64,000 nt of DNA from assembly GCF_003387165.1 (NCBI RefSeq), contig NZ_QUMW01000010.1, positions 186,001 through 250,000 of the forward strand, given 5' to 3'. The notes under the pieces are model-generated. The model was not told where the DNA came from. It searched no databases and worked only from the letters and a program-made list of their open reading frames with translations. This DNA comes from Jeotgalicoccus halotolerans. GTDB taxonomy: Bacteria; Bacillota; Bacilli; Staphylococcales; Salinicoccaceae. Of the stretch, positions 27,306-36,105 are shown in pieces. Position 1 is the first letter of the stretch; the number at the start of each line of letters is the position of its first letter. The position numbers were made by a program, and so were the translations under genes.

Positions 27306-28508
27306 ATGGAATTAAATTTAGTAACATCATTATTTTTAGCAGTGATGGTTTACCTCATCGGTGCTTACTTAGTTAAAAAAATATACTTTTTAGATAGATA
27401 CTCTATACCGGCACCTGTTGTTGGCGGTTTGCTTTTCGCAGTGTTTACATTAATAATGCACACTTCTGACTTAGTGACGATAACTATAGATACGTCCTTA
27501 CAATCTTTATTTATGATTATATTTTTTACCACCGTCGGACTAGGTGCCAGTTTTAAGTTAATTAAACTCGGTGGTAAATTACTTATTATCTATTTACTTG
27601 CGGCAAGTTTTTTATCAGTTGTGCAAAATACTTTAGGAGTCTCTCTTGCCAGTCTGCTCGGAATCGACCCTCTGCTCGGACTTATGGCTTCGTCTCCTGC
27701 TATGATTGGCGGGCACGGCGGTGCTGCAGCATTCGGTGAAACAATCGATGGATTAGGGGTGCAGGGAGCCACTACTGTCGGCATTGCTGCAGCGACTCTC
27801 GGACTTATAGCCGGCGGAGTTTTCGGCGGGCCGGTTGCACGATATATGATTAATAAACATAATCTAAAGAGCAATGAACCTGCTTTTGATGCCGGTGAAT
27901 ATGAAGTTCAGGATGTTAAAAAGGAAAACAAGCTGACTATCGACCAGTTCTTTATTTATTTGGCAATCATTACATTCACAATGGCCCTCGGCACATACAT
28001 TGGAGGTATATTCTCGGACTTGTCCGGTGTAATTCTTCCTGACTATGTCGGAGCAATGTTCGTTGCAATTGTTGTCAGAACTTTATTAGACGCTACACAA
28101 GACAAGGTGCCGTTTGATTTTGATACAACTGTAAATGATAAAATCGGCGCTGTTTCTTTAGGCTTGTTCCTGTCATTTGCACTGATGAGCATCAAACTTT
28201 GGGAGCTCGCAGACTTAGCACTGCCGATTCTGCTGATTGTTTCCGTGCACGTTATAGTCATTATTCTGTATACGATGTTTGTTGTTTACAGGTTGCTTGG
28301 CAAGAATTATGACGCTGTAGTAATGATTAACGGTTTAATGGGCAGCGGCTTGGGGGCAACACCTACAGCTATGGCTAATATGGATGCAATCACATCTAAA
28401 TTTGGCGACTCTAAAACTGCTTACCTGATTGTACCGATTGTCGGGGCATTCTTAATAGATATTATTAATATTCCCGTTATAGTGTTCTTTATAAACCTTT
28501 TCAATTAA
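27306..28508 (+). CDS. gltS: Sodium/glutamate symporter
   Basis: The 400-residue protein has about 10-12 transmembrane helices in two inverted repeats. GltS motifs include the glycine-rich MIGGHGGAAAFGE re-entrant loop and the second-half GLMGSGLGATPTAMANM. It imports glutamate with Na+. The ATG at 27306 is chosen over an upstream in-frame ATG because GGAGG lies seven bases before it and the family start MELNLVTSL results. It converges with ggt, whose product releases glutamate outside the cell, which makes a joint role in glutamate scavenging plausible. Confidence 0.92.
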   Translation: MELNLVTSLFLAVMVYLIGAYLVKKIYFLDRYSIPAPVVGGLLFAVFTLIMHTSDLVTITIDTSLQSLFMIIFFTTVGLGASFKLIKLGGKLLIIYLLAASFLSVVQNTLGVSLASLLGIDPLLGLMASSPAMIGGHGGAAAFGETIDGLGVQGATTVGIAAATLGLIAGGVFGGPVARYMINKHNLKSNEPAFDAGEYEVQDVKKENKLTIDQFFIYLAIITFTMALGTYIGGIFSDLSGVILPDYVGAMFVAIVVRTLLDATQDKVPFDFDTTVNDKIGAVSLGLFLSFALMSIKLWELADLALPILLIVSVHVIVIILYTMFVVYRLLGKNYDAVVMINGLMGSGLGATPTAMANMDAITSKFGDSKTAYLIVPIVGAFLIDIINIPVIVFFINLFN

Positions 28509-28510
28509 AT

Positions 28511-28550
28511 AAAAATAGAGCAGCCGAAACCGGCTGCTCTATTTTTATTT
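28511..28550. terminator. Bidirectional terminator between gltS and ggt
   Basis: A 16-bp perfect stem AAAAATAGAGCAGCCG/CGGCTGCTCTATTTTT with an AAAC loop is flanked by T-rich tracts for both convergent genes. Confidence 0.9.
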
Positions 28551-30311
28551 TTACTGCTGGGATTGCAGGCCGTAGGCGGCACCGTTTCTATTTTTATCAG
28601 TAGCCCCTGTAAATTCTCCCGTAACAGAATCAATCTGGATACTGCTGACATTTCCTATGGCTTCGGATTCATCTTCAAAATTATGTCCCATTTCATTAAG
28701 CTGGCTAATAACTTCTTCAGGAATACCTTCTTCAAATCTGTAAGATTCCAAGTCATTAGTAAAGATTCTTGGTTCTGTTACTGCTGAATGCACATCGAGC
28801 TCGTACTCATAAGCATTGATAATTGTCTGCAGAACTGATGTAATAATGGTCTGCCCGCCCGGCGAACCTGCAGTCATTACCGGTTTTCCATTATCAAATA
28901 CAATAGTCGGTGTCATACTGCTGAGCGGACGCTTATTCGGCTGTACTTCATTTGCTCCGCCTGGTTCAGCATCAAAATCTGTCAGTTCGTTGTTCAGCAT
29001 GAATCCATATTCAGGCACCATAATACCAGAACCAAATACCTGCTCAATCGTCGTAGTGTATGAAACGACATTGCCGTATTTATCCGCTACTGAAAAATGG
29101 GTCGTCTGTCCATCAACTTTATCGTTCGGCTGTGCAACATTATTCACTTCATCTGTCCCTGTCTGATACTCCCATGGATCTCCCGCTTCCGGCTCTTCAT
29201 TCACACTGTCCATGCTGATTAGTGTGCTTCTCTCTGCAATATAATCAGGATGGAGGAGCCCTTCTGCTGGCACGTCCACAAATTCCGGATCTCCTGCATA
29301 TTCAGCACGGTCGGCATATGCCAGATGCATTGCTTCTGCCATTAAATGATATTTCTCCGGCGAGTTTATATCATACTGGGATAAATCAAAACCATCGAGC
29401 ATTCCAAGCATTTGAAGCATGAATATGCCGCCTGAGCTTGGCGGAGGCATGGTAGCAATATCATAGCCGTTAAACTCTCCCCAAATCGGTTCATCTAATG
29501 TAATTTCATAATTCGATAAATCTTCCGGTGTCATTGAGCCTCCGAATTCCTGAACTGCGTCAGCAGCCGCTTTTGAAATTTCACTGTTATAAAAGTAATC
29601 GATGCCATTATCTTTGATAAGGTTTAAAGTTTTCGCCAAATCTTCCTGAACGAGTACATCGCCTTCTGCTAAGGGTTCAGCATCGTTAAAAAATACTTCA
29701 GCTGCTGCCGTAGCCTGTAATTTTTCGGCGTTATCAGAAATTTGTGCAGCCAGGAAGTCATCTATCATAAAACCTTCCTCGGCAATTGAAATTGCTGGAG
29801 CAATCAAATCCGACATATCAACTGTTCCCCAAGTTTCGTGGGCTGCCTCCAAGCCCCTCAATGTTCCCGGAACTCCTACTGACTTACCGCTTCTGACACG
29901 TTCTTCAAATGGTAATGCTTCCCCGTCTTCATCGAGGAACATTTCCGTATCTGCACCTGCAGGCGCACGTTCCCTGCTGTTTATCACAGATGTTTCTCCT
30001 GTTTCTCCATCATATACCATCATAAAACCTCCGCCGCCAATACCCGACATCATGGGCTCTGCAACGGTCAATACATATTGCATAGCAATAGCTGCGTCCA
30101 TGGCGTTACCGCCGTTGGCAAGGATATCATAACCCGTTTCAGAAGCAAGCGGGTGCGCTGATACAACCATCCCTTCATCAGCTGCTGCTATATCATTATC
30201 TTCACTGTAGTCCGGATCAAAAGCTTCGGCAGATACGATGGAAATTCCTGCTGAAAAGATTAGCAATGATAAACTGATAACTGCTGCTAAGCGTTTTAGA
30301 AAATTCTTCAT
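28551..30311 (-). CDS. ggt: Gamma-glutamyltransferase (secreted proenzyme)
   Basis: The 586-residue precursor has a signal peptide (MKNFLKRLAAVISLSLLIFS to about residue 28). The large-subunit motifs ANGGNAMDAAIA and MSGIGGGGFMMVY precede the autocleavage site; the nucleophile Thr403 opens TTHFSVADKYGN, and PSSGGIF and SPGGQTIIT complete the active site. GGT cleaves gamma-glutamyl bonds of glutathione, poly-gamma-glutamate or glutamine outside the cell. Length is normal. It has an AAGGGGG ribosome site. Confidence 0.95.
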   Translation of the reverse strand: MKNFLKRLAAVISLSLLIFSAGISIVSAEAFDPDYSEDNDIAAADEGMVVSAHPLASETGYDILANGGNAMDAAIAMQYVLTVAEPMMSGIGGGGFMMVYDGETGETSVINSRERAPAGADTEMFLDEDGEALPFEERVRSGKSVGVPGTLRGLEAAHETWGTVDMSDLIAPAISIAEEGFMIDDFLAAQISDNAEKLQATAAAEVFFNDAEPLAEGDVLVQEDLAKTLNLIKDNGIDYFYNSEISKAAADAVQEFGGSMTPEDLSNYEITLDEPIWGEFNGYDIATMPPPSSGGIFMLQMLGMLDGFDLSQYDINSPEKYHLMAEAMHLAYADRAEYAGDPEFVDVPAEGLLHPDYIAERSTLISMDSVNEEPEAGDPWEYQTGTDEVNNVAQPNDKVDGQTTHFSVADKYGNVVSYTTTIEQVFGSGIMVPEYGFMLNNELTDFDAEPGGANEVQPNKRPLSSMTPTIVFDNGKPVMTAGSPGGQTIITSVLQTIINAYEYELDVHSAVTEPRIFTNDLESYRFEEGIPEEVISQLNEMGHNFEDESEAIGNVSSIQIDSVTGEFTGATDKNRNGAAYGLQSQQ

Positions 30312-30468
30312 GTTACGCCCCCTTGTTTTTAATTGCTGATGCGCTTTGTCTCTCCTCTCTAAATAAAGATGTAAAATTCTAAAAATTATGAATTACTTCC
30401 CACAAGGTTACCATATCAGAACATACAGTCAATAATTTGACACAATTAAATTCATATCTTTTGTATAG

Positions 30469-30474
30469 TATAAT
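30469..30474 (+). promoter_or_regulatory. Candidate -10 element before the PTPS-like gene
   Basis: A perfect TATAAT lies 34 bases before the start codon. A TTAAAT at 30446-30451 gives 17-base spacing as a weak -35; a perfect TTGACA at 30437-30442 is too far. Moderate support only. Confidence 0.45.
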
Positions 30475-30507
30475 TTAGAAAATACCTATATATTGAGGTG
30501 TAAAATT

Positions 30508-30918
30508 ATGTCTTTAGAAAATGTTAAACCGCCGGAGCAATTTCAATATTTTAATCATCAGATAGTTATTAACAAGCATTTCGAATTCACTTGTCATAAC
30601 CGTATATTTTTTTCCAGCACAGCCTTTAAAGATTTAAAAAACCATCGCTACACATTTCAGTTAGAAATATTATCAATGGTAAATGGATTGGGCCTTGCCA
30701 CAGATTTTCATTTAATTGATCAGATCTATAGAGAGCACATTGCTTTAAAACTCGATAATTGCGTGCTCAATGAAACTCTGCCTGTTATGAATACAACCGC
30801 GGAAAATATTGCGTACTGGATTTTTGAACAGTTTAATAGTCATCTGCCAAAGGAAAATACACTGCTTAAAGTAACGCTCTATGAAACCGAAAAACAGGGG
30901 GTTTCCGTAACTAAATAA
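30508..30918 (+). CDS. 6-pyruvoyl-tetrahydropterin synthase / QueD-fold protein with altered active site
   Basis: The 136-residue protein aligns over its length with the T-fold PTPS/QueD family: an N-terminal FEFTCHNRIFF strand, HRYTFQLEI, LATDFHLID, the LDNCVLNE stretch, TTAENIAYWIF and VTLYETEKQG. By eye the two-His zinc motif (HGH) is KNH, the nucleophile Cys is missing, and the His of the LDHHYLND motif is Asn; the late Glu is kept. Canonical 6-carboxytetrahydropterin synthase activity is therefore doubtful. ATG 30508 has GAGGTG seven bases upstream. It precedes the TPP-riboswitch ykoEDC operon. Confidence 0.72.
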   Translation: MSLENVKPPEQFQYFNHQIVINKHFEFTCHNRIFFSSTAFKDLKNHRYTFQLEILSMVNGLGLATDFHLIDQIYREHIALKLDNCVLNETLPVMNTTAENIAYWIFEQFNSHLPKENTLLKVTLYETEKQGVSVTK

Positions 30919-30981
30919 TTCCTGCTTCACAAATCTGTGCAAGTGGACTATGATGGTGATAATCAAATAATAAATTCACCA

Positions 30982-31056
30982 CCACTGGGGGTGTCCGCAT
31001 CGGACTGAGACTGACCCTTATCACCTGATCTAGATCATACTAGCGTAGGGAAGTGG
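30982..31056 (+). ncRNA. TPP riboswitch (THI element)
   Basis: P1 is CCACT (30982-30986) with AGTGG (31052-31056). Between them are the conserved GGGGGTG, ACTGAGA, ACCCTTATCACCTGATC and CTAGCGTAGGGAA elements of the thi-box. It lies directly before a terminator and the ykoEDC transporter genes, so TPP should turn off thiamine-precursor uptake. Confidence 0.97.
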
Positions 31057-31068
31057 CATATTTTTATA

Positions 31069-31102
31069 TGCACACCATTCCGTTAGTGGTGTGTGTTTTT
31101 TT
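31069..31102 (+). terminator. TPP-riboswitch terminator before ykoE
   Basis: The stem CACACCA/TGGTGTG (31071-31093) is followed by TGTTTTTTT. A small hairpin GCATAT-TTTT-ATATGC sits between aptamer and terminator and could take part in switching. Confidence 0.88.
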
Positions 31103-31130
31103 GTTTGAAATTTATAACGGAGGCTTCAAA

Positions 31131-31712
31131 ATGGCACAAAGAAATGGTTTAACACTCACTGATATTTTAATTACCGTCGTTATTGCACTGGTTTTCGCTG
31201 TTATTTATTCTCTATGGGATGGGATTTATACGATTCTGCAGCCGTTCGGTCTGCACTTAAATGAATTGGTCTACGGCATGTGGTTTATCGCTGCGATTGT
31301 CGCTTATTTAGTTATCAGGAAACCTGGTGTTGCTCTGATTGCAGAATTTGCAGCAGCTTCGGGCGAAACGATTGTACTCCTTCAGTTTGACATTTCACTG
31401 ATTATGTACGGATTAATTCAAGGACTGGCCTGCGAACTTATTTTTATGTTCTTCAGATATAAGAGTACGAGTTTGATGGTGGCAGTCTTGGCCGGCATCG
31501 CGGCAGCTTTATCTACTCTGCCTCTCGACTGGTATTATGGTTATCTCGGGATGCTCGAGACATGGAATCTTGTCCTGATGTTCAGTTTTCGGATACTCAG
31601 CGGCGCGCTTGTTGCCGGCTGGCTCGGCCATCTGCTTTACAAAGCACTTAAAGAAACCGGCGTATTAAAGTTTGTAGGACAAAGACACGGTAATTCACAC
31701 GAAGGATTATAA
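31131..31712 (+). CDS. ykoE: Thiamine/HMP ECF-type transporter membrane substrate component
   Basis: The 193-residue protein has about six transmembrane helices and the YkoE start LTLTDILITVVIALVFAVIYSLWDG. In Bacillus, YkoE with YkoD and YkoC imports hydroxymethylpyrimidine or thiamine. The ATG at 31131 follows GGAGG by seven bases; the longer open frame would read back through the riboswitch terminator. One base separates its stop from ykoD. Confidence 0.92.
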   Translation: MAQRNGLTLTDILITVVIALVFAVIYSLWDGIYTILQPFGLHLNELVYGMWFIAAIVAYLVIRKPGVALIAEFAAASGETIVLLQFDISLIMYGLIQGLACELIFMFFRYKSTSLMVAVLAGIAAALSTLPLDWYYGYLGMLETWNLVLMFSFRILSGALVAGWLGHLLYKALKETGVLKFVGQRHGNSHEGL

Positions 31713-31713
31713 T

Positions 31714-33120
31714 ATGTCTGCAATTAATATACGGAACTTAAATTTAAAATTTCCAGAAGCACCGGTAAAATTATTTACCGATTTAAATATTGAAGTTGAA
31801 GCCGGCGAGAAAGTACTGCTGCTCGGACCCAGCGGTTCAGGTAAAAGCACATTGTTAAACGTCATGGGCGGGTTAATCCCGCGGGTAATCCATACACCAA
31901 TGAAAACCGAATCAATCGAAATTCCTGATAATAACGCCTATGTGTTTCAGGATCCTGATTCCCAGTTTACAATGCCTACGGTAGCAGAAGAGCTTGCTTT
32001 TATTTTGGAAAATAGAAATATTCCGAAAGAAAATATGGAAACGGCAATGCTGGAAGCACTCAGCCAGACGGGACTCGATATACCACTTAACTTAAATATT
32101 AATAATTTATCAGGGGGAATGAAGCAGAAGCTTGCGATCGCTTCAGCACTGCTGCAAGATCCGGATACTTTGTTTCTCGATGAACCAACGAGCATGCTTG
32201 ATGACGAGTCTGCATCTTCTCTGTGGGATGTCATTGAAAACATTTGGCACAACCGCACAGTTGTTATAGTAGAGCATCGTGTCGATTATATATGGGACAA
32301 AGTCGACCGGGTTATTCTGATGAATGATCAGGCTCAGATTACTCATGACGGTACTCCGGACGATGTTTTAAAAAATTATAAACATCTCTTGAATGAATAT
32401 GGTGTTTGGCATCCGGATTCATGGCAGGATGCGCCGGTGTTCAATCCGTTACCGCCAGCGAAAGAGGTACTGCTTGAAATAAAGGATCTTCACCTTGAAC
32501 GGCGGGGAATGGAGATTTTGCACATCAATGACTTAACTGTTGCCGGAGGAGAATGGATTATGCTCGAAGGAAAAAACGGTACTGGAAAGTCCAGTCTGCT
32601 TCTTGCGATAATGAAGTTGATTCCCTCTGCCGGCAGTATTTACTACCGGAATAAGAAAGTTGCAAAAACAAAACAAATTGCCGGAGAAGTATATCCGGTA
32701 TTTCAAAATCCGGAACTCCAGTTTATTACGCACAAAGTTTTTGATGAAGTTTTCATCAATATGGAATCTCGCTTTGAATATTCTGAAGCAGTGAGACAAA
32801 CCGAAGTGATTTTACAGCAGATGGGGCTTAATAATACAGCACACTTGCATCCCTTGGAAATTTCTACAGGACAGAAGCGCCGGCTAAGTGTAGCCACGGC
32901 TTTCGGTGGTGTGCCGAACATCCTGCTGCTCGATGAGCCGACATTCGGTCTCGATCAGAAACACGCCTTTCGAATGCTGGAAATATTTCAAGAATTAACT
33001 GAAGCAGGGACTGCAATCATTATGATTACGCACGATGAAAATATTAAGATGCGCTATCCGTCGAGACGTCTGATTATTGAAGACGGAATACTTCAAGAGA
33101 AGAGGATACACGATGCTTAA
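31714..33120 (+). CDS. ykoD: Thiamine/HMP transporter ATP-binding protein (two fused ABC domains)
   Basis: The 468-residue protein has two ATPase domains: domain 1 with Walker A GPSGSGKS, signature LSGGMKQKLA, Walker B LFLDEPTSML; domain 2 (from about residue 245) with GKNGTGKS, a degenerate signature ISTGQKRRLS, and LLLDEPTFGL. A tandem ATPase of this length is typical of ykoD and other ECF-type energising units. It powers uptake with YkoC and YkoE. It overlaps ykoC by eight bases. Confidence 0.93.
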   Translation: MSAINIRNLNLKFPEAPVKLFTDLNIEVEAGEKVLLLGPSGSGKSTLLNVMGGLIPRVIHTPMKTESIEIPDNNAYVFQDPDSQFTMPTVAEELAFILENRNIPKENMETAMLEALSQTGLDIPLNLNINNLSGGMKQKLAIASALLQDPDTLFLDEPTSMLDDESASSLWDVIENIWHNRTVVIVEHRVDYIWDKVDRVILMNDQAQITHDGTPDDVLKNYKHLLNEYGVWHPDSWQDAPVFNPLPPAKEVLLEIKDLHLERRGMEILHINDLTVAGGEWIMLEGKNGTGKSSLLLAIMKLIPSAGSIYYRNKKVAKTKQIAGEVYPVFQNPELQFITHKVFDEVFINMESRFEYSEAVRQTEVILQQMGLNNTAHLHPLEISTGQKRRLSVATAFGGVPNILLLDEPTFGLDQKHAFRMLEIFQELTEAGTAIIMITHDENIKMRYPSRRLIIEDGILQEKRIHDA

Positions 33121-33904
33121 CGCAGTGAAGAATTACAGCACTTTTATAGACAGGGCAAATCCGCTGACAAAAATACTGCTGGCAGCAATACTTTTCGTTA
33201 CTGTAATTTTCATTCATAATCCGAATGTTCTTTTCCTTCTGACAATTATTATGCTCATCATGCTGCTCTTTTTAAGCGGGGTTAAAATAAAATACCTGGC
33301 AATCTTGTTAATATTTATTTTTATTTCAGGATCTATAGCAAGCCTCTATATGATATTCTACGGTGAAGGGACACAGACGCTGTTTCGCTACGGCATTATT
33401 CATATTACTGAAGAAAGCTTTGTCAGAGGTATTCATATTTCAATGCGAGGCGTTATATTGTCGTTATTTGGTGCCCTAGTGATATTTACAACCAAGATAA
33501 CAGATGTGTTTTACGCGCTCATGATTCAGTTGAAAATAAAACCTAAGTATGCTTATTCCTTTATGGCAGCTATCCGCATGGTTCCGATTATTATTGCAGA
33601 ATATTTCCAGCTGAGGCAGGCTAGAAAGGTCAGAAAAGCACTGATTCATAAAAAATACATTTCAGGATTTAGAGGATTGAAATCAACAATTGTGACCTTG
33701 CTGAGTCAAAGTATACGACGGGCTTACAGACTCGGGATTGCAATGGAATCAAAAGGATTCAGTGACGGTGTCCGCACATACTATCATAAAACATCATTCT
33801 CAAAATATGATTTGTATTTAATCGCGCTTGTTGGAGCTGCTGTTTTCGCCGCCCTGCAGTTCGGTACTGTCATTTCTCCTTTTACAAGCACCGATGCGAG
33901 ATAA
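33113..33904 (+). CDS. ykoC: Thiamine/HMP transporter energy-coupling transmembrane protein
   Basis: The 263-residue CbiQ/EcfT-like permease has four to five transmembrane helices and the coupling-helix stretch FRLRQARKVRKAL followed by RRAYRLGIAMESKGF, the ARx-type motif that contacts the ATPase. The ATG at 33113 lies within the end of ykoD, giving translational coupling. It completes ykoEDC; no ykoF is adjacent. Confidence 0.92.
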   Translation: MLNAVKNYSTFIDRANPLTKILLAAILFVTVIFIHNPNVLFLLTIIMLIMLLFLSGVKIKYLAILLIFIFISGSIASLYMIFYGEGTQTLFRYGIIHITEESFVRGIHISMRGVILSLFGALVIFTTKITDVFYALMIQLKIKPKYAYSFMAAIRMVPIIIAEYFQLRQARKVRKALIHKKYISGFRGLKSTIVTLLSQSIRRAYRLGIAMESKGFSDGVRTYYHKTSFSKYDLYLIALVGAAVFAALQFGTVISPFTSTDAR

Positions 33905-33910
33905 TAATAA

Positions 33911-33954
33911 AACAGTAAAAATCATGGAGATTAATCTCCATGATTTTTACTGTT
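33911..33954. terminator. Perfect 44-bp palindromic bidirectional terminator
   Basis: The two 22-base arms (33911-33932 and 33933-33954) are exact reverse complements, with no spacer beyond the central TTAA. The hairpin ends ykoC and the convergent SDR gene. It is unusually long and exact. Confidence 0.85.
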
Positions 33955-34801
33955 ATTCTGCCGGCGTTCCCGGTTCAATATCATAGGATTTTTGTACTGA
34001 TTCGTGACGTTTCCCAAGATCTGCAGTTGTTTTTTTGTCCCAGACAGCTGCCTGTTTTTCTTTCAGCTGAGAAACCATTTTTTCAGGTATCACATTGCGA
34101 TACTGATCTGTTTCACCGAGTATTACTTTGATTGCTGGCTCTGTTACTTCTTCAGGGTCAAATTGCTCACTCGGAAACGCTGTTTTACTGTAGTCGAATA
34201 CCGTGTCGTCTAAATCAATCTCCCAATTTTTCCACGTTTCAAATTCGCGGTCATTGAATCCTGTTAAATAAGGGCCCGGATTAATCGTTGATACTTCCAC
34301 ATTAAACTCCTGCAATTCTTTACTTAAAGCCATCGCGAACGCTTCTACAGTATGTTTTGAACCAGAATACGGTCCGGACAGCGGGTTCGTTGTAATACCG
34401 GATACGGAGGATACGAAAACAATGCGTCCGTGGTTTCTATCCACCATTTTACGGGCAAATCCTTTAGTTAATAATATCGGTCCAAAGACATTGGCTTCGA
34501 ACTGATGACGCAAGTTTGCTTCAGGTATATCAACTAATGAGCCGCCTTCTTTTACAGCTGCATTATTGACCAGGACATCAATATCCCATGCCCATGCTTT
34601 TTCACGATCTTTGGGGTTCGTTACATCCAGTTTTTCAATCTGCATTTTAACACCGCGTTCACGTGCTTCCTGTTCCAAAGCAGATACCTGTGACATCACT
34701 TCCACTGTTGCAATAACTGGATTGCCTTTTTCCGCCAGTGCGAATGCAATATTTTTACCGAAACCTGTTCCTGCACCTGTAATAAGTACTGTCTGAGTCA
34801 T
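33953..34801 (-). CDS. SDR-family oxidoreductase
   Basis: The 282-residue Rossmann-fold protein begins VLITGAGTGFGKNIA (cofactor motif), has VLVNNAA, a catalytic Ser in VFVSSVSG, and YSGSKHTVEA (Tyr-x3-Lys). The extra C-terminal length (about 40 residues) is typical of the AtuG-like classical SDRs. The substrate is unknown. It is divergent from the aldo/keto reductase gene with about 140 bases between starts, so they may share control. Confidence 0.88.
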   Translation of the reverse strand: MTQTVLITGAGTGFGKNIAFALAEKGNPVIATVEVMSQVSALEQEARERGVKMQIEKLDVTNPKDREKAWAWDIDVLVNNAAVKEGGSLVDIPEANLRHQFEANVFGPILLTKGFARKMVDRNHGRIVFVSSVSGITTNPLSGPYSGSKHTVEAFAMALSKELQEFNVEVSTINPGPYLTGFNDREFETWKNWEIDLDDTVFDYSKTAFPSEQFDPEEVTEPAIKVILGETDQYRNVIPEKMVSQLKEKQAAVWDKKTTADLGKRHESVQKSYDIEPGTPAE

Positions 34802-34942
34802 TAAAAAGCCTCCTGTAAATTTTATTCTTTATAGTCTATACCCTGTCATGTTTCTCTCAATCAGACAAAGAGTTGAAAAGTCTGTTTTATAAACAAGATG
34901 CAGGGAATATATTAATTGATAATGAAATTCGGAGGGATAAGA

Positions 34943-36022
34943 ATGGATTACACATTATTAGGAGATTCAGGTCTTAATATTTCTAAATATTCTCTTGGAA
35001 CCATACCATTCAGCGGCACTAACGGATTTGAAGCAACAGGAGATATGAATCAGGAAACAGCGAACTATTTTGTCGATTATGCACTAGATAAAGGGATTAA
35101 TCATTTTGACACAGCCAATCTTTACGCTAAAGGCGATGCCGAAAAAGTCCTTGGGAAAGCAATTCGCGATAAACGCCAGGATATGACAATCGCCAGTAAA
35201 ACAGGCACACCGATCCAAGGTGGTCCTAACGACGGCGGTGCAACACGCGCCAATATTGAAACGACTATTGATGAGACACTGAAACGTCTCGGCACAGATT
35301 ACTTGGATTTATACTACATTCATATATGGGACGGCCGTGTTCCTGTTTCAGAAACTGTTCAGGTGATGAACGATCTGATTAAGAAAGGTAAAGTCCGCTA
35401 CTGGGGTGTATCCAATTACAGCGGCTGGTCACTTGCCAAAACGCATACTTTTGCAGTGGAGAACAATATGATTCCGCCCGCAGCCCATCAAATCTATTAC
35501 ACACCCGAATCACGGGAGGCGGAGTACGAACTGCTTCCGGCAGGAACAGAGCTTGGGATAGGAAACACAATATGGTCTCCTTTAGGCGAAGGCATGCTGA
35601 ACGGTAAAATCACGAGAAATCAAAAAGCACAGCCGGGAACACGCCAAGGCAACGGATGGGCGGAACCTTATCTTAAAAACAAGGAATTCTTTTATAATCT
35701 GGTTGAGATGCTGCAGGATATTGCATCGAAACATAAGGTAACAGTACCGCAAGTTGTGCTTGCCTGGCTCCGTGACAGACCAAATGTCGACTCGGTCATT
35801 ATTGCAGCACGTAATAAAGAACAATTGTATGAAGATGTCGCATCCTACACGTTGCAATTAACCGACGATGACGTTTCACAAATTACGGACTTCACTGCTT
35901 TAGAACCCGTTTATCCTCATTGGCACTGCGCAATGAATACGATGGATATGGCTTCAGAATCAGAGAAAGTTTATCTGGAAGCATATAATAAAACGATGAA
36001 GCAGAAAGATCAAGAAATATAA
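34943..36022 (+). CDS. Aldo/keto reductase
   Basis: The 359-residue TIM-barrel NADPH reductase has the AKR motifs HFDTANLYAKGDAEKVLGKA (Asp, Tyr of the tetrad), IASKTG (Lys), LYYIHIWD (His), and the late VIIAARNKEQL cofactor-binding region. It belongs to the AKR subfamily of oxidoreductases such as YhdN/Tas. The ATG at 34943 follows GGAGGG by six bases. It acts on aldehydes or ketones of unknown identity. Confidence 0.92.
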   Translation: MDYTLLGDSGLNISKYSLGTIPFSGTNGFEATGDMNQETANYFVDYALDKGINHFDTANLYAKGDAEKVLGKAIRDKRQDMTIASKTGTPIQGGPNDGGATRANIETTIDETLKRLGTDYLDLYYIHIWDGRVPVSETVQVMNDLIKKGKVRYWGVSNYSGWSLAKTHTFAVENNMIPPAAHQIYYTPESREAEYELLPAGTELGIGNTIWSPLGEGMLNGKITRNQKAQPGTRQGNGWAEPYLKNKEFFYNLVEMLQDIASKHKVTVPQVVLAWLRDRPNVDSVIIAARNKEQLYEDVASYTLQLTDDDVSQITDFTALEPVYPHWHCAMNTMDMASESEKVYLEAYNKTMKQKDQEI

Positions 36023-36039
36023 TTTAGTTTTAAATTGCA

Positions 36040-36090
36040 AAGATTCCGTGTGTCTACCTTTTATTAGGGATAGCCGCACGGAATTTTTTT
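36040..36090 (+). terminator. Terminator after the aldo/keto reductase gene
   Basis: An imperfect stem ATTCCGTGTG...CCGCACGGAAT is followed by TTTTTT. It also faces the convergent M50 gene. Confidence 0.75.
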
Positions 36091-36105
36091 ATTTATTTTC
36101 TAAAC

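Noticed and set aside
31053-31130. N-terminal extension of ykoE
   Set aside because: It reads through the end of the TPP aptamer and the terminator; ATG 31131 follows GGAGG.
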